This document shows positions 1 through 5,498 of a stretch of DNA of 5,498 nucleotides, one piece after another. The notes beneath the pieces are model-generated. The model was not told the DNA's origin, did not search any database, and saw nothing but the letters and a program-made list of their open reading frames with translations. The stretch is from Comamonadaceae bacterium. Lineage in GTDB: Bacteria > Pseudomonadota > Gammaproteobacteria > Burkholderiales > Burkholderiaceae_C. Each line of letters starts with the position of its first letter. Within the stretch, counting starts at the first letter, position 1. The position numbers were made by a program, and so were the translations under genes. Where the stretch lies: assembly GCA_947475495.1 (NCBI GenBank), contig CANJNX010000079.1:1-5498 (forward strand), read 5' to 3'.

Positions 1-797
1 CCAATGAAATTCGCAGGCACGTGCAACTTCATCCACCAACTTTTGAGCGCGGGCACCAGAGGCTGAATTTCATGGGCTTGGCGAACCAAGGTGTACCACA
101 GCAAAAATCCAACCGCAGCACTGACCACCAACATCACAAATGCGCCGAGCGCACGCGTTTGGTATTGCGCCTCGAAGTAGAGGTAAAAAGCAGCCGTCAT
201 CCAGCAAAATAAAACGAAAACTTCGTACAAATTGCTCACGGGTATATGGCCAATGTCGGCGCCAAGCAAGTAGCTCTCGTACCACCGCACCATGGTTCCC
301 ACCAGGGCCAAGGTCACGGCAACCCATAGCAAGCGCGATGCAAGGACTTCAATGCCTTGGGCTTTGTCTTGGATGAATACACCCAACCAATAAAACGCCG
401 TGCTGATAAAAAACAGCATGCTCATCCAAAGGATGGCCGATTGGCTTGATAAAAAATACTTCAATCCAAAGACCGTCTCCGCACGCCCTAAATCGCCCTG
501 GTACAAAGCAATCGCGCCAAAGGAAAGAGCAGCGACCACCAGCATCAGGTTTTGCAAAGGCCGCCAAAACCAAGCCAGCGCAATGGCACTGGGTATCGCG
601 GCCAGCAAGATGCCCTGTTCATAGACATCCATGGCAGCAAGGTAGCGCCCGAAAGTAAAAAGACCTGCGGCCAAAACCACCAAGGCAAACACCCAATCGC
701 GCACCTTGCGCTTTGCAAAATAGCCGAGGTCCAATCGCTGCGTTTGAAAGCTTGCCTGTGACGGGTCTGAGAGGCTTGCCGGTGAAGAGGTTGACAT
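1..797 (-). CDS. ccsB: Cytochrome c biogenesis protein CcsB (CcsA/ResC type), C-terminus beyond window
   Basis: CcsB is the polytopic inner-membrane partner of ResB in cytochrome c maturation System II. Together they bring heme to the periplasmic face and ligate it to CXXCH motifs. The reading frame starts at ATG 797 and stays open to the left edge, giving 265 complete codons; family members continue further, so the 3' part is missing. Hydrophobic segments lie near residues 34-50, 62-78, 83-99, 120-141, 153-169, 188-207 and 217-237. Family-like stretches are SSQSAILWM (117-125), GTMVRWYESYL (167-177), HIPVSNLYEVF (184-194) and LVPALKSWWMKLHVPANF (247-264), the last with a probable conserved His259. 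The tryptophan-rich WWD heme-handling motif should lie downstream of the edge and cannot be checked. The start is supported by AAGGA placed 8 nt upstream, inside the end of resB. The 4-nt gap to the resB stop indicates an operon and likely translational coupling. I am confident of the family; the symbol follows System II usage. Confidence 0.93.
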   Translation of the reverse strand, partial: MSTSSPASLSDPSQASFQTQRLDLGYFAKRKVRDWVFALVVLAAGLFTFGRYLAAMDVYEQGILLAAIPSAIALAWFWRPLQNLMLVVAALSFGAIALYQGDLGRAETVFGLKYFLSSQSAILWMSMLFFISTAFYWLGVFIQDKAQGIEVLASRLLWVAVTLALVGTMVRWYESYLLGADIGHIPVSNLYEVFVLFCWMTAAFYLYFEAQYQTRALGAFVMLVVSAAVGFLLWYTLVRQAHEIQPLVPALKSWWMKLHVPANFI

Positions 798-801
798 GGT
801 T

Positions 802-2955
802 TCAGTCCTTAAGGCCAAGTAATCGCAATTTCAAGTGTTCAAACTCGCGGTCCCCGTCCATGGTTTTACGGTTCGTAGAAAGAGCCACAGTGGCGGTGGT
901 TGCGATAGCGTGCGAATCATTCGGCGTTGGGCTCAACCATACCCACAAGCGACGCTCGCGGATGTACAGCATCGCAAATACCCCAAATATTAAAAGGGCA
1001 CAACCTAAATAAACCACCAGTTTTCCAGGCGCACGCGCCACTTGAAACACGCTCGCTTGCACCTGCGTAAAGTCCGCCAATTGCAAAACCAGCGGCGCGG
1101 GGTACAGCGGCACATCACTGAGGGCCAACACCGCCTGCGTCATAAATGCTTGGGTGTGTGCATCTGCCGCCATGGGTTGAAGGCCTGCTTTATCACGGGC
1201 GATTTGGGCTAACTCAAAGAGCGTTCCATTCAAAATGCGAATGAATACCTCACCCGCTTTGGCTCTTTCTGACTCGGGAACGTTAGCTTCTAAAAAATCA
1301 GAGACCGCTTGCAATCCTGCTACAGCAGGCAATGCACTAGATACATCAGCCGACTTGGGGCGGGCCGCAAAGAGGTTCAATGCACGGCCTGCAGAGGCTG
1401 AAAGCGCAGCTACCAACTCGGGCTGTTTGGGATCCACCGCTTGACGGGCATAGCGCTCAACCGCCTGCGCACGCAAACGGGGGTTTTGCAAAGCGCGCCA
1501 CAGTCGCCAAAACTCATCCATGGAATCCTTCGCATCGGCAGGAATGCGAAGGTACTGAAACCGTTGCGCAGGGTTCTCACGCATGCCCAATAAAAAAACA
1601 GCCGCCCCATCGCCCATGTCAACAGGCAGCATGTAGTTGTTAAATTCTCGGGCTTGTCCTGCGGCATCGCGCAACTTATAACTGACGCTGGGCCCCACAT
1701 TACGCAAGGCTTTGTTTTCATGGGTTTTGTTGGCTGCCCCCATGCGCGCTTGAAGTGCTTGGCGCAAGTCCACGGTACGGGTATCTGCACCCGACAAGCT
1801 GTCGCCCGCCATATTTTCTACATTGATCACGCGCAGGCCAGTGAATTCGACCGTCAATGCCTGCGCCTGTGACCCTGCCGTATTTTGAATTTGGGCGCTG
1901 CCACCAATCACGCCTTGCAAATCAAACGATGTTCCACTGTCCGATAGTGAAAGGGCTTGCAGTTTGACGGTCGAGCCGCCATCGTCAAAACTCGATTGGT
2001 AAATCTCGATGCCTCGGTGGCTGGCCGGGTGATTGACCTCGACCCGTGTGTTGATTTTTTCACCTGTTTCTTTGTCGTGAATCACAATATCACTGGCAAA
2101 AAGCTTGGGCATTCCGGTGGAGTAGTACTCCACAATAAACTTTTTAAGCTCAATCGAAAACGGCAACTCCTGCAGCAAGATGCCGTCAGGCTGGTTCAAA
2201 ATGGCGGTCGCCGATTGGGCTCCTTCAGCAACCAGCAAGTTACCGCGAAACGTCGGATTGCGATCACTCAATCGGTGTTCTGGGGCAACGTCTGCCATCA
2301 ACCCACCGCCCGCGAATGCCGATTTTCCGTTGAATAGCATTTGGGCGCGAACCATCAAATCTCCATCGAGCAATCCCCCAAGACAGACCAAGACGATCGC
2401 GCTGTGTGCGGCGATGTAGCCTATTTTGTTCACGGACCCGGCCTTTGCAGCAATCATCCACGCCGGGCCGTGGCTTGTAGAGCGCTCTTGAAGCTTGACT
2501 TTCCAGCCACTGTTCGCCAATAAGCTTCCAAGACGGTGTGCCGCTTGCGCTGCGGGCTCTTGCAACTCGGCCGTAGCGCGGTGTCCAAACGCCTGAAGAC
2601 TTTGCTCACGAATGTTTTCTTTGAAAGAGCGCAGATCTACCAAAATTTTGGGGGTATTTCTCGCAATGCACAGCGACGTACTGAGCACCAAGAACCCCAA
2701 GATGACCATAAACCACCACGCGCTGTACACGTTGTAGAGACTGAATGTTCCAAATAATTCGGCCCAGAAAGGCCCAAACTGGTTGATGTAATTTCCCAGA
2801 GGCTCATGCTGCTTGAGCACGGTGCCAATGACCGATGCAATACAAATTACCGTCAACAGCGAGATTGAGAACCGCATGGAAGACAGCAACTCCACACTGG
2901 CGCGCCAAGCACGCGAGCCTGATTTCAGTTCAAGTCCTTGGGTGGATACGGTCAT
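802..2955 (-). CDS. resB: Cytochrome c biogenesis protein ResB (Ccs1)
   Basis: ResB/Ccs1 pairs with CcsB in the System II heme-ligation complex in the inner membrane, with a large periplasmic domain thought to present apocytochrome to heme. The 717-residue protein shows the family plan: two N-terminal membrane segments (about 29-48 and 78-97), a third at 178-197 carrying His184 (GYIAAHSAIVL), a long soluble region (about 200-640), and a last segment at 645-665 followed by RERRLWVWL (666-674). The stretch VNHPASHRGIEIYQSSF (307-323) matches the conserved ResB block before the variable periplasmic part. The N-terminal SLLTVICIASVIGTVLKQHEP (32-52) is also typical. The tail after 675 is cytoplasmic and poorly conserved. 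The start at 2955 keeps a normal-looking N-terminus, but its Shine-Dalgarno match is weak (GAG at 2962-2960), and Met27 is an unlikely alternative. ccsB follows after 4 nt. An intrinsic terminator sits 19 nt upstream of the start, so transcription must read through it or begin nearby. Confidence 0.95.
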   Translation of the reverse strand: MTVSTQGLELKSGSRAWRASVELLSSMRFSISLLTVICIASVIGTVLKQHEPLGNYINQFGPFWAELFGTFSLYNVYSAWWFMVILGFLVLSTSLCIARNTPKILVDLRSFKENIREQSLQAFGHRATAELQEPAAQAAHRLGSLLANSGWKVKLQERSTSHGPAWMIAAKAGSVNKIGYIAAHSAIVLVCLGGLLDGDLMVRAQMLFNGKSAFAGGGLMADVAPEHRLSDRNPTFRGNLLVAEGAQSATAILNQPDGILLQELPFSIELKKFIVEYYSTGMPKLFASDIVIHDKETGEKINTRVEVNHPASHRGIEIYQSSFDDGGSTVKLQALSLSDSGTSFDLQGVIGGSAQIQNTAGSQAQALTVEFTGLRVINVENMAGDSLSGADTRTVDLRQALQARMGAANKTHENKALRNVGPSVSYKLRDAAGQAREFNNYMLPVDMGDGAAVFLLGMRENPAQRFQYLRIPADAKDSMDEFWRLWRALQNPRLRAQAVERYARQAVDPKQPELVAALSASAGRALNLFAARPKSADVSSALPAVAGLQAVSDFLEANVPESERAKAGEVFIRILNGTLFELAQIARDKAGLQPMAADAHTQAFMTQAVLALSDVPLYPAPLVLQLADFTQVQASVFQVARAPGKLVVYLGCALLIFGVFAMLYIRERRLWVWLSPTPNDSHAIATTATVALSTNRKTMDGDREFEHLKLRLLGLKD
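806..810 (-). promoter_or_regulatory. Shine-Dalgarno site of ccsB
   Basis: On the minus strand AAGGA lies 8 nt before ATG 797. It overlaps the last sense codons of resB, just before its TGA at 804-802. Position and spacing fix the ccsB start and suggest that ribosomes finishing resB can restart on ccsB. It is the clearest ribosome binding site in the window; resB, the cytochrome gene and engB (at ATG 3792) all lack one this good. Confidence 0.7.
1527..1552. repeat. Perfect 9-bp inverted repeat inside resB
   Basis: The arms CCTTCGCAT (1527-1535) and ATGCGAAGG (1544-1552) are perfectly complementary with an 8-nt spacer, within the codons for LRIPADAKD (residues 469-477) of ResB. There is no T-tract. 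It would form a moderately stable mRNA stem in the periplasmic-domain coding region. No function can be assigned. Confidence 0.4.
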
Positions 2956-2974
2956 AGCGACTCATGGTGTGCAT

Positions 2975-3009
2975 AAAAAAAGGCAGGCCCGCGCATGTGG
3001 GACTGCCTT
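2975..3009 (-). terminator. Intrinsic terminator after the cytochrome c4 gene, just before resB
   Basis: On the minus strand an 11-bp stem (arms 3009-2999 and 2990-2980, one T/C mismatch) closes an 8-nt loop (2998-2991). The descending arm runs into seven consecutive T, 2981-2975. This is a standard Rho-independent terminator for the cytochrome gene, whose stop codon lies 57 nt upstream of the stem. The plus strand lacks a T-tract after the stem, so the terminator acts in one direction. Its end lies 19 nt from the resB ATG. Confidence 0.85.
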
Positions 3010-3065
3010 GCTGGAAAAAACGCGTGCGGGTTGTGCGCCCACCCTCGGTCTGTGTGCGCTTGGCG

Positions 3066-3707
3066 TTAACGCAAACCGGCAATATAGTCCGCCACCGCTT
3101 TGATTTCACGGTCATTGAGCTTCGCTGCCACTTGGTTCATCTGCAAGCTATTTTTACGAACGCCATCGCGAAAAGCTGTCAGTTGCGCAACGCTGTATTC
3201 GGCATGCTGTCCACTTAAACGGGGGTACTGCGAAGGAATACCTGCGCCGTTGGGACTGTGGCATCCCGCGCAAGCAGGGACTTGGCGGTCCGCAATTCCA
3301 CCGCGGTAGATGCGCTCACCCAAAGCCACAAGTTCTTTGTCTTTGGCAAACCCGGGTTTGGCGGTCTTGCTGGTGACCCAGAAAGCAATATTGCGCATAT
3401 CGTCTTCAGACAATGTTGATGCAAAGCCTTTCATGATGGCATTGGCACGCTTGTCTGATTTAAATTCTTGAAGCTGTTTGACCAAATAACCCGGATGCTG
3501 CTGCGCTAACTTGGGGTAGGCGGGCGTTCCAGAATTACCATCTGCGCCGTGGCAGGCTGCACAGACGGCAGCGTAGGTGGCTTCACCTTTGGCTAAATCT
3601 GGTTTGGCCACTTTGGCTGGTGCCTCAGGCGCTGGCGTATTGGCAGAAACAGAGATGGCGCCAGCAGACAAGGCCGCGACGAGTAACAATTGTGCAATGG
3701 ACTTCAT
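3066..3707 (-). CDS. Diheme cytochrome c, c4 type, periplasmic
   Basis: This is a soluble electron carrier with two class I cytochrome c domains, the c4 arrangement, which typically passes electrons from the bc1 complex to terminal oxidases or other periplasmic acceptors. The 213-residue precursor begins with a Sec signal peptide (MKS then a hydrophobic run to about residue 19), with a probable cleavage after VSA at 20-22. A Pro/Ala/Lys linker (25-40) follows. Heme-binding motifs are CAACH (49-53) and CAGCH (146-150). The probable axial methionines are Met92 (IMKGFAS) and Met190 (LQMNQVA), about 40 residues after each heme histidine, as expected for a duplicated domain. PKLAQQHPGYLVKQL (65-79) and PRLSGQHAEYSVAQL (162-176) are the matching blocks of the two halves. 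It is followed by a terminator and then the resB-ccsB heme-ligation genes, of which it is a plausible client. No good Shine-Dalgarno precedes ATG 3707. The redox partner cannot be told from sequence. Confidence 0.93.
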   Translation of the reverse strand: MKSIAQLLLVAALSAGAISVSANTPAPEAPAKVAKPDLAKGEATYAAVCAACHGADGNSGTPAYPKLAQQHPGYLVKQLQEFKSDKRANAIMKGFASTLSEDDMRNIAFWVTSKTAKPGFAKDKELVALGERIYRGGIADRQVPACAGCHSPNGAGIPSQYPRLSGQHAEYSVAQLTAFRDGVRKNSLQMNQVAAKLNDREIKAVADYIAGLR

Positions 3708-3791
3708 AAGACTGTAGTGTGGCGGTAAAGCAAAACAGCGCCATTCTACAATGCAGCCTTGGGTTTACCCGCTACAACAACCATTACAAGC
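3708..3791. promoter_or_regulatory. Divergent intergenic region with overlapping candidate -10 elements
   Basis: This 84-nt gap between the cytochrome gene and engB must hold promoters for both. ATTCTACAAT (3743-3752) reads as TAGAAT on the minus strand (3748-3743) and TACAAT on the plus strand (3747-3752). Both are fair -10 hexamers, but I see no convincing -35 element at 16-18 bp for either direction. Predicted starts would be near 3736 (minus) and 3759 (plus), giving leaders of about 30 nt to each ATG. The call is inference from hexamer likeness and position only. Confidence 0.3.
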
Positions 3792-4499
3792 ATGACCACC
3801 GCACCGAACCCAGCCCCCAAACACCCGCAGAAGACCCCTGTATTGGCAGCTGAAAAATCCCCTGCGGTGATCGCCATGGGTTGGTTGCATACGGCCAAAT
3901 TTCTCACCACCGCACCCCAACTGCATTTTTTACCCGAACATGACGTACCAGAAATTGCGTTCGTGGGTCGCTCCAACGCCGGGAAATCGACGTGCATCAA
4001 TACCCTTACACAGCAAAAACAACTGGCTTTTGCCTCCAAAAGACCCGGGCGAACCCAGCACATTAATTTGTTCTCTTTGGGCAAACAAGGCGTCATGGAC
4101 GCCGTGCTGACTGATCTTCCGGGCTATGGCTACGCAGCGGTCCCCAAGCAAGACAAAATTCGCTGGCAACAGGTCATGGCCAACTACCTGGTGAGTCGAA
4201 AAAATCTCAAAGGCATTGTGTTGATGTGTGATCCACGCCACGGCATCACGGAGCTCGATGAAGTGCTTCTTGAAGTCATTCGCCCCCGGGTCGAAGAAGG
4301 ATTGAAATTTCTGATCGTACTGACCAAGGCCGACAAACTCACGCGCAGCGAAGGCGCCAAAGTCCTCTCCATCACCAAGCTTCAGGCCGGAGGCGGCGAA
4401 GTGCGTTTGTTTTCAGCTACCAAAAAAACTGGCGTGGAAGACGTAGCGCAACTGCTTTGGAAGTGGGCCCACCCTGAAGCCGCCCCAGCTGCGCAGTGA
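3792..4499 (+). CDS. engB: Ribosome biogenesis GTPase EngB/YsxC (YihA)
   Basis: EngB is a small TRAFAC-class GTPase that acts in late assembly of the large ribosomal subunit and is often essential. From ATG 3792 it has 235 residues and shows all G motifs: G1 GRSNAGKS (59-66), G2 with Thr88 in PGRTQ, G3 DLPGYGYA (108-115), G4 TKAD (178-181) and G5 SAT (208-210). The segment RWQQVMANYL (124-133) is also typical. Compared with E. coli EngB (about 210 residues), there is a Pro/Ala/Lys-rich N-terminal extension of roughly 28 residues with no recognisable domain. The start is uncertain. ATG 3792 has no Shine-Dalgarno, while in-frame ATG 3876 (Met29) is preceded by GGTGATC and would give a 207-residue protein. 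A TTG at 3759 is in frame but unlikely, as it falls at the predicted transcription start. The gene is transcribed alone, divergent from the cytochrome gene and convergent with the acyltransferase, with 3 nt between stop codons. Confidence 0.95.
   Translation: MTTAPNPAPKHPQKTPVLAAEKSPAVIAMGWLHTAKFLTTAPQLHFLPEHDVPEIAFVGRSNAGKSTCINTLTQQKQLAFASKRPGRTQHINLFSLGKQGVMDAVLTDLPGYGYAAVPKQDKIRWQQVMANYLVSRKNLKGIVLMCDPRHGITELDEVLLEVIRPRVEEGLKFLIVLTKADKLTRSEGAKVLSITKLQAGGGEVRLFSATKKTGVEDVAQLLWKWAHPEAAPAAQ
3866..3872 (+). promoter_or_regulatory. Possible Shine-Dalgarno for an internal engB start at 3876
   Basis: GGTGATC is complementary to the 5' part of the anti-Shine-Dalgarno stretch at the 16S rRNA 3' end, and lies 3 nt before the in-frame ATG 3876. 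Because it is the distal part of the full consensus, this close spacing is acceptable. Initiation here would remove the Pro/Ala-rich extension and give a protein of nearly E. coli length. The site may be a chance product of the Ala-Val-Ile codons. Confidence 0.35.
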
Positions 4500-4502
4500 C
4501 AT

Positions 4503-5369
4503 TCAATACGGCGGCAATTCTCCCGCCGGGCGATCTTTGAAGCGTTTGTGGACCCAGTAATACTGGGCAGGCATGGTCTCAATATAAGCCTCAAGGCGAC
4601 GGTTCATTTCGGCCGTGTCCGCTACCAAGTCCTCGCTGGGAATATCTATCCATGCAGGAAGAATGTCGATGCTGTAGCCCTCTTTGGTCATGCGCGTTAC
4701 GACGGGAACGACTTTTGCCCGCCCTAAGCGGGCAAAACGCGACAAAGAAGGGACCGTGGCAGCCATGACCCCAAAAAACGGAACAAAGACAGAATCTTCC
4801 GGGCCGAAATTCATATCAGGAAGCAAGTACAAAAGATCGCCTGCTTTCAATCCAGCAAGAATGGGTTTGACGCCATCCGCGCGTCCAAACAAACGCGCAT
4901 TTGGAAATCGACCGCGCCCTTTCAAAATCCACGCATCGGCCACGGTATTGGCCTGGTTGGTGTAAATCGTAGTGAATTGCCGAGCCATTTGGTGGGTCAG
5001 CGCAGTCCACCCCGCGTCGAGTCCCACAAAATGCGGTGCAAACAAAACGGCGGGTTCATCACCTTGGAGCTCATGCAAGGCACCCTGAATCGTCAAGCGT
5101 TGATTTAACACCGAGATCGGCTGGCCCCAAAGCCAACCGCGATCGAGCCAAGCCTGGGCGAAATACACAAAGGTTTGAAATGCGGTGTGGCGCACCTGCG
5201 CTGTCGTCCAGTTCGGAAAGCACAGCTGCAAATTAATCCACACCACCTTGCGCCGCGACCTCACCAGCGCATACAAGGAGGCCCCCAAAATCCAGCCCAA
5301 AGCACGCAACCACGGCAGTGGCACGTGCCCTAGGGCTTGAATGCAATACAAAATAAAACGGGTGCCCAT
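4503..5369 (-). CDS. lpxL: Lipid A biosynthesis late acyltransferase, LpxL/HtrB family
   Basis: LpxL-family enzymes are inner-membrane acyltransferases that move an acyl chain from acyl-ACP to Kdo2-lipid IVA, completing lipid A. The 288-residue protein is near the usual length (about 290-310). A hydrophobic N-terminal anchor (about 5-36) is followed by a basic patch RSRRK (37-41). The catalytic HX4D motif is HFVGLD, with His113 and Asp118. PDMNFG (184-189) and VFVPFFG (194-200) correspond to the conserved second block. YYWVHKRFKDRP (270-281) is the characteristic C-terminal signature. The start at ATG 5369 follows the stop of the upstream paralogous gene by one AAG codon in the same frame, so the pair is an operon and probably translationally coupled; the Shine-Dalgarno is weak (AAAAG directly against the ATG). 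The stop codon converges on engB with a 3-nt gap. Acyl length and acceptor position cannot be inferred, so the symbol marks the family. An acyltransferase acting on another lipid, such as an ornithine lipid, is less likely. Confidence 0.9.
   Translation of the reverse strand: MGTRFILYCIQALGHVPLPWLRALGWILGASLYALVRSRRKVVWINLQLCFPNWTTAQVRHTAFQTFVYFAQAWLDRGWLWGQPISVLNQRLTIQGALHELQGDEPAVLFAPHFVGLDAGWTALTHQMARQFTTIYTNQANTVADAWILKGRGRFPNARLFGRADGVKPILAGLKAGDLLYLLPDMNFGPEDSVFVPFFGVMAATVPSLSRFARLGRAKVVPVVTRMTKEGYSIDILPAWIDIPSEDLVADTAEMNRRLEAYIETMPAQYYWVHKRFKDRPAGELPPY
4509..4528. repeat. Small hairpin at the convergent engB/lpxL junction
   Basis: A perfect 6-bp GC-rich inverted repeat (CGGCGG at 4509-4514, CCGCCG at 4523-4528) with an 8-nt spacer lies in the last codons of the acyltransferase, 9 nt after the engB stop. 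It is the only structure I see that could help end engB transcripts. There is no T-tract on either strand, so it does not qualify as an intrinsic terminator. Confidence 0.3.
4713..4737. repeat. Perfect 10-bp inverted repeat inside lpxL
   Basis: The arms TTTTGCCCGC (4713-4722) and GCGGGCAAAA (4728-4737) are perfectly complementary around a 5-nt spacer. The repeat lies in the codons for FARLGRAK (residues 212-219) of the acyltransferase. Each arm has a GC core with an A/T edge, so the A/T runs pair within the stem and no single-stranded T tail follows on either strand. Function is unknown; it could be an mRNA hairpin, a protein-binding palindrome or chance. Confidence 0.5.
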
Positions 5370-5372
5370 CTT

Positions 5373-5498
5373 TTAATCGCGCGGTTGCTTGTACCGGTCA
5401 TATCCCCACAAATACTGGCTAGGACACTGCGCAATCAAAGACTCCATCGCTTGGTTGATTTGCAGCGTTGCAGTGGCCAGATCTTCGCTCAGCATGGC
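5373..5498 (-). CDS. C-terminal end of a second LpxL/HtrB-family acyltransferase (partial)
   Basis: Only the last 41 codons and the TAA (5375-5373) lie in the window; the frame is open to the right edge. The piece aligns without gaps to the C-terminus of the neighbouring acyltransferase. Its residues 4-31 correspond to residues 245-272 there with 12 of 28 identical by eye, including SEDL, a Thr, an Asn, and the P-QY-W ending. QYLWGYDRYKQPR (28-40) is the C-terminal signature of the LpxL/LpxM family, with GYDRYK where the neighbour has VHKRFK. A tandem pair of this type would let the cell add two secondary acyl chains, or hold two enzymes of different specificity. The catalytic HX4D block lies outside the window, so activity cannot be judged. 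The gene ends 3 nt before the next start codon. Confidence 0.85.
   Translation of the reverse strand, partial: AMLSEDLATATLQINQAMESLIAQCPSQYLWGYDRYKQPRD

Noticed and set aside
1410..1790. A 126-codon minus-strand frame inside resB
   Set aside because: It lies wholly within resB in another frame, has no ribosome site or family likeness, and its composition fits a shadow frame of the real gene.
2117..2133. 17-nt odd palindrome (8-bp arms, 1-nt centre) in resB
   Set aside because: It falls on codons for VEYYST in a ResB-like stretch, cannot form a hairpin with a 1-nt loop, and the symmetry can arise from tandem TAC TAC codons.
1957..2337. A 126-codon plus-strand frame antisense to resB
   Set aside because: It lies opposite strongly conserved ResB coding sequence, with no domain or Shine-Dalgarno; long antisense frames are common at this base composition.
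2479..2488. Self-complementary 10-mer AGAGCGCTCT in resB
   Set aside because: Short palindromes of this length are expected by chance in a few kb, and nothing nearby suggests an operator.
3759..3791. TTG at 3759 as engB start
   Set aside because: It is in frame but falls at the predicted transcription start, lacks a ribosome site, and adds residues with no family match; ATG 3792 or 3876 is better.
4684..4965. 93-codon plus-strand frame antisense to lpxL
   Set aside because: It is opposite the conserved catalytic half of the acyltransferase, Lys/Arg/Pro-biased as expected of an antisense shadow, with no recognisable domain.
1..5498. Mobile element, CRISPR, toxin-antitoxin or defence system
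   Set aside because: All genes are housekeeping families with tight spacing. No transposase, integrase, direct-repeat array or small paired ORFs were seen on either strand.

Overview
The window reads as ordinary core chromosome of a betaproteobacterium, most likely order Burkholderiales and possibly Comamonadaceae. This rests on recalled family likeness: the long ResB/CcsB pair of cytochrome c maturation System II, a diheme c4-type cytochrome, EngB with an N-terminal extension, and tandem LpxL/HtrB acyltransferases. Base composition is moderate, with no abrupt change along the window. No mobile element, CRISPR array, tRNA or rRNA was seen, and coding density is very high.

Left part, minus strand (1-3707): a diheme cytochrome c (3707 to 3066) is followed by a good intrinsic terminator. 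Then come resB/ccs1 (2955 to 802) and, 4 nt later, ccsB, which runs off the left edge. ResB and CcsB together form the System II synthase that exports heme and attaches it to CXXCH motifs. The cytochrome upstream is an obvious client. The terminator lies only 19 nt before the resB start codon, so how resB is expressed is the main regulatory puzzle here.

Middle (3708-4499): a short divergent intergenic region separates the cytochrome gene from engB/ysxC, a plus-strand ribosome-assembly GTPase. Its start is ambiguous (3792 or 3876).

Right part, minus strand (4503-5498): a complete LpxL-type lipid A acyltransferase lies downstream of the last 41 codons of a paralogous acyltransferase. The two frames are in phase and separated only by one stop codon and one sense codon. 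EngB and this gene converge with 3 nt between their stop codons.

I found no evidence for an undescribed system. The points worth a second look are regulatory or architectural: the terminator against resB, the overlapping upstream ATGs, the engB start, the in-phase acyltransferase pair, and perfect inverted repeats inside the lpxL and resB coding sequences.
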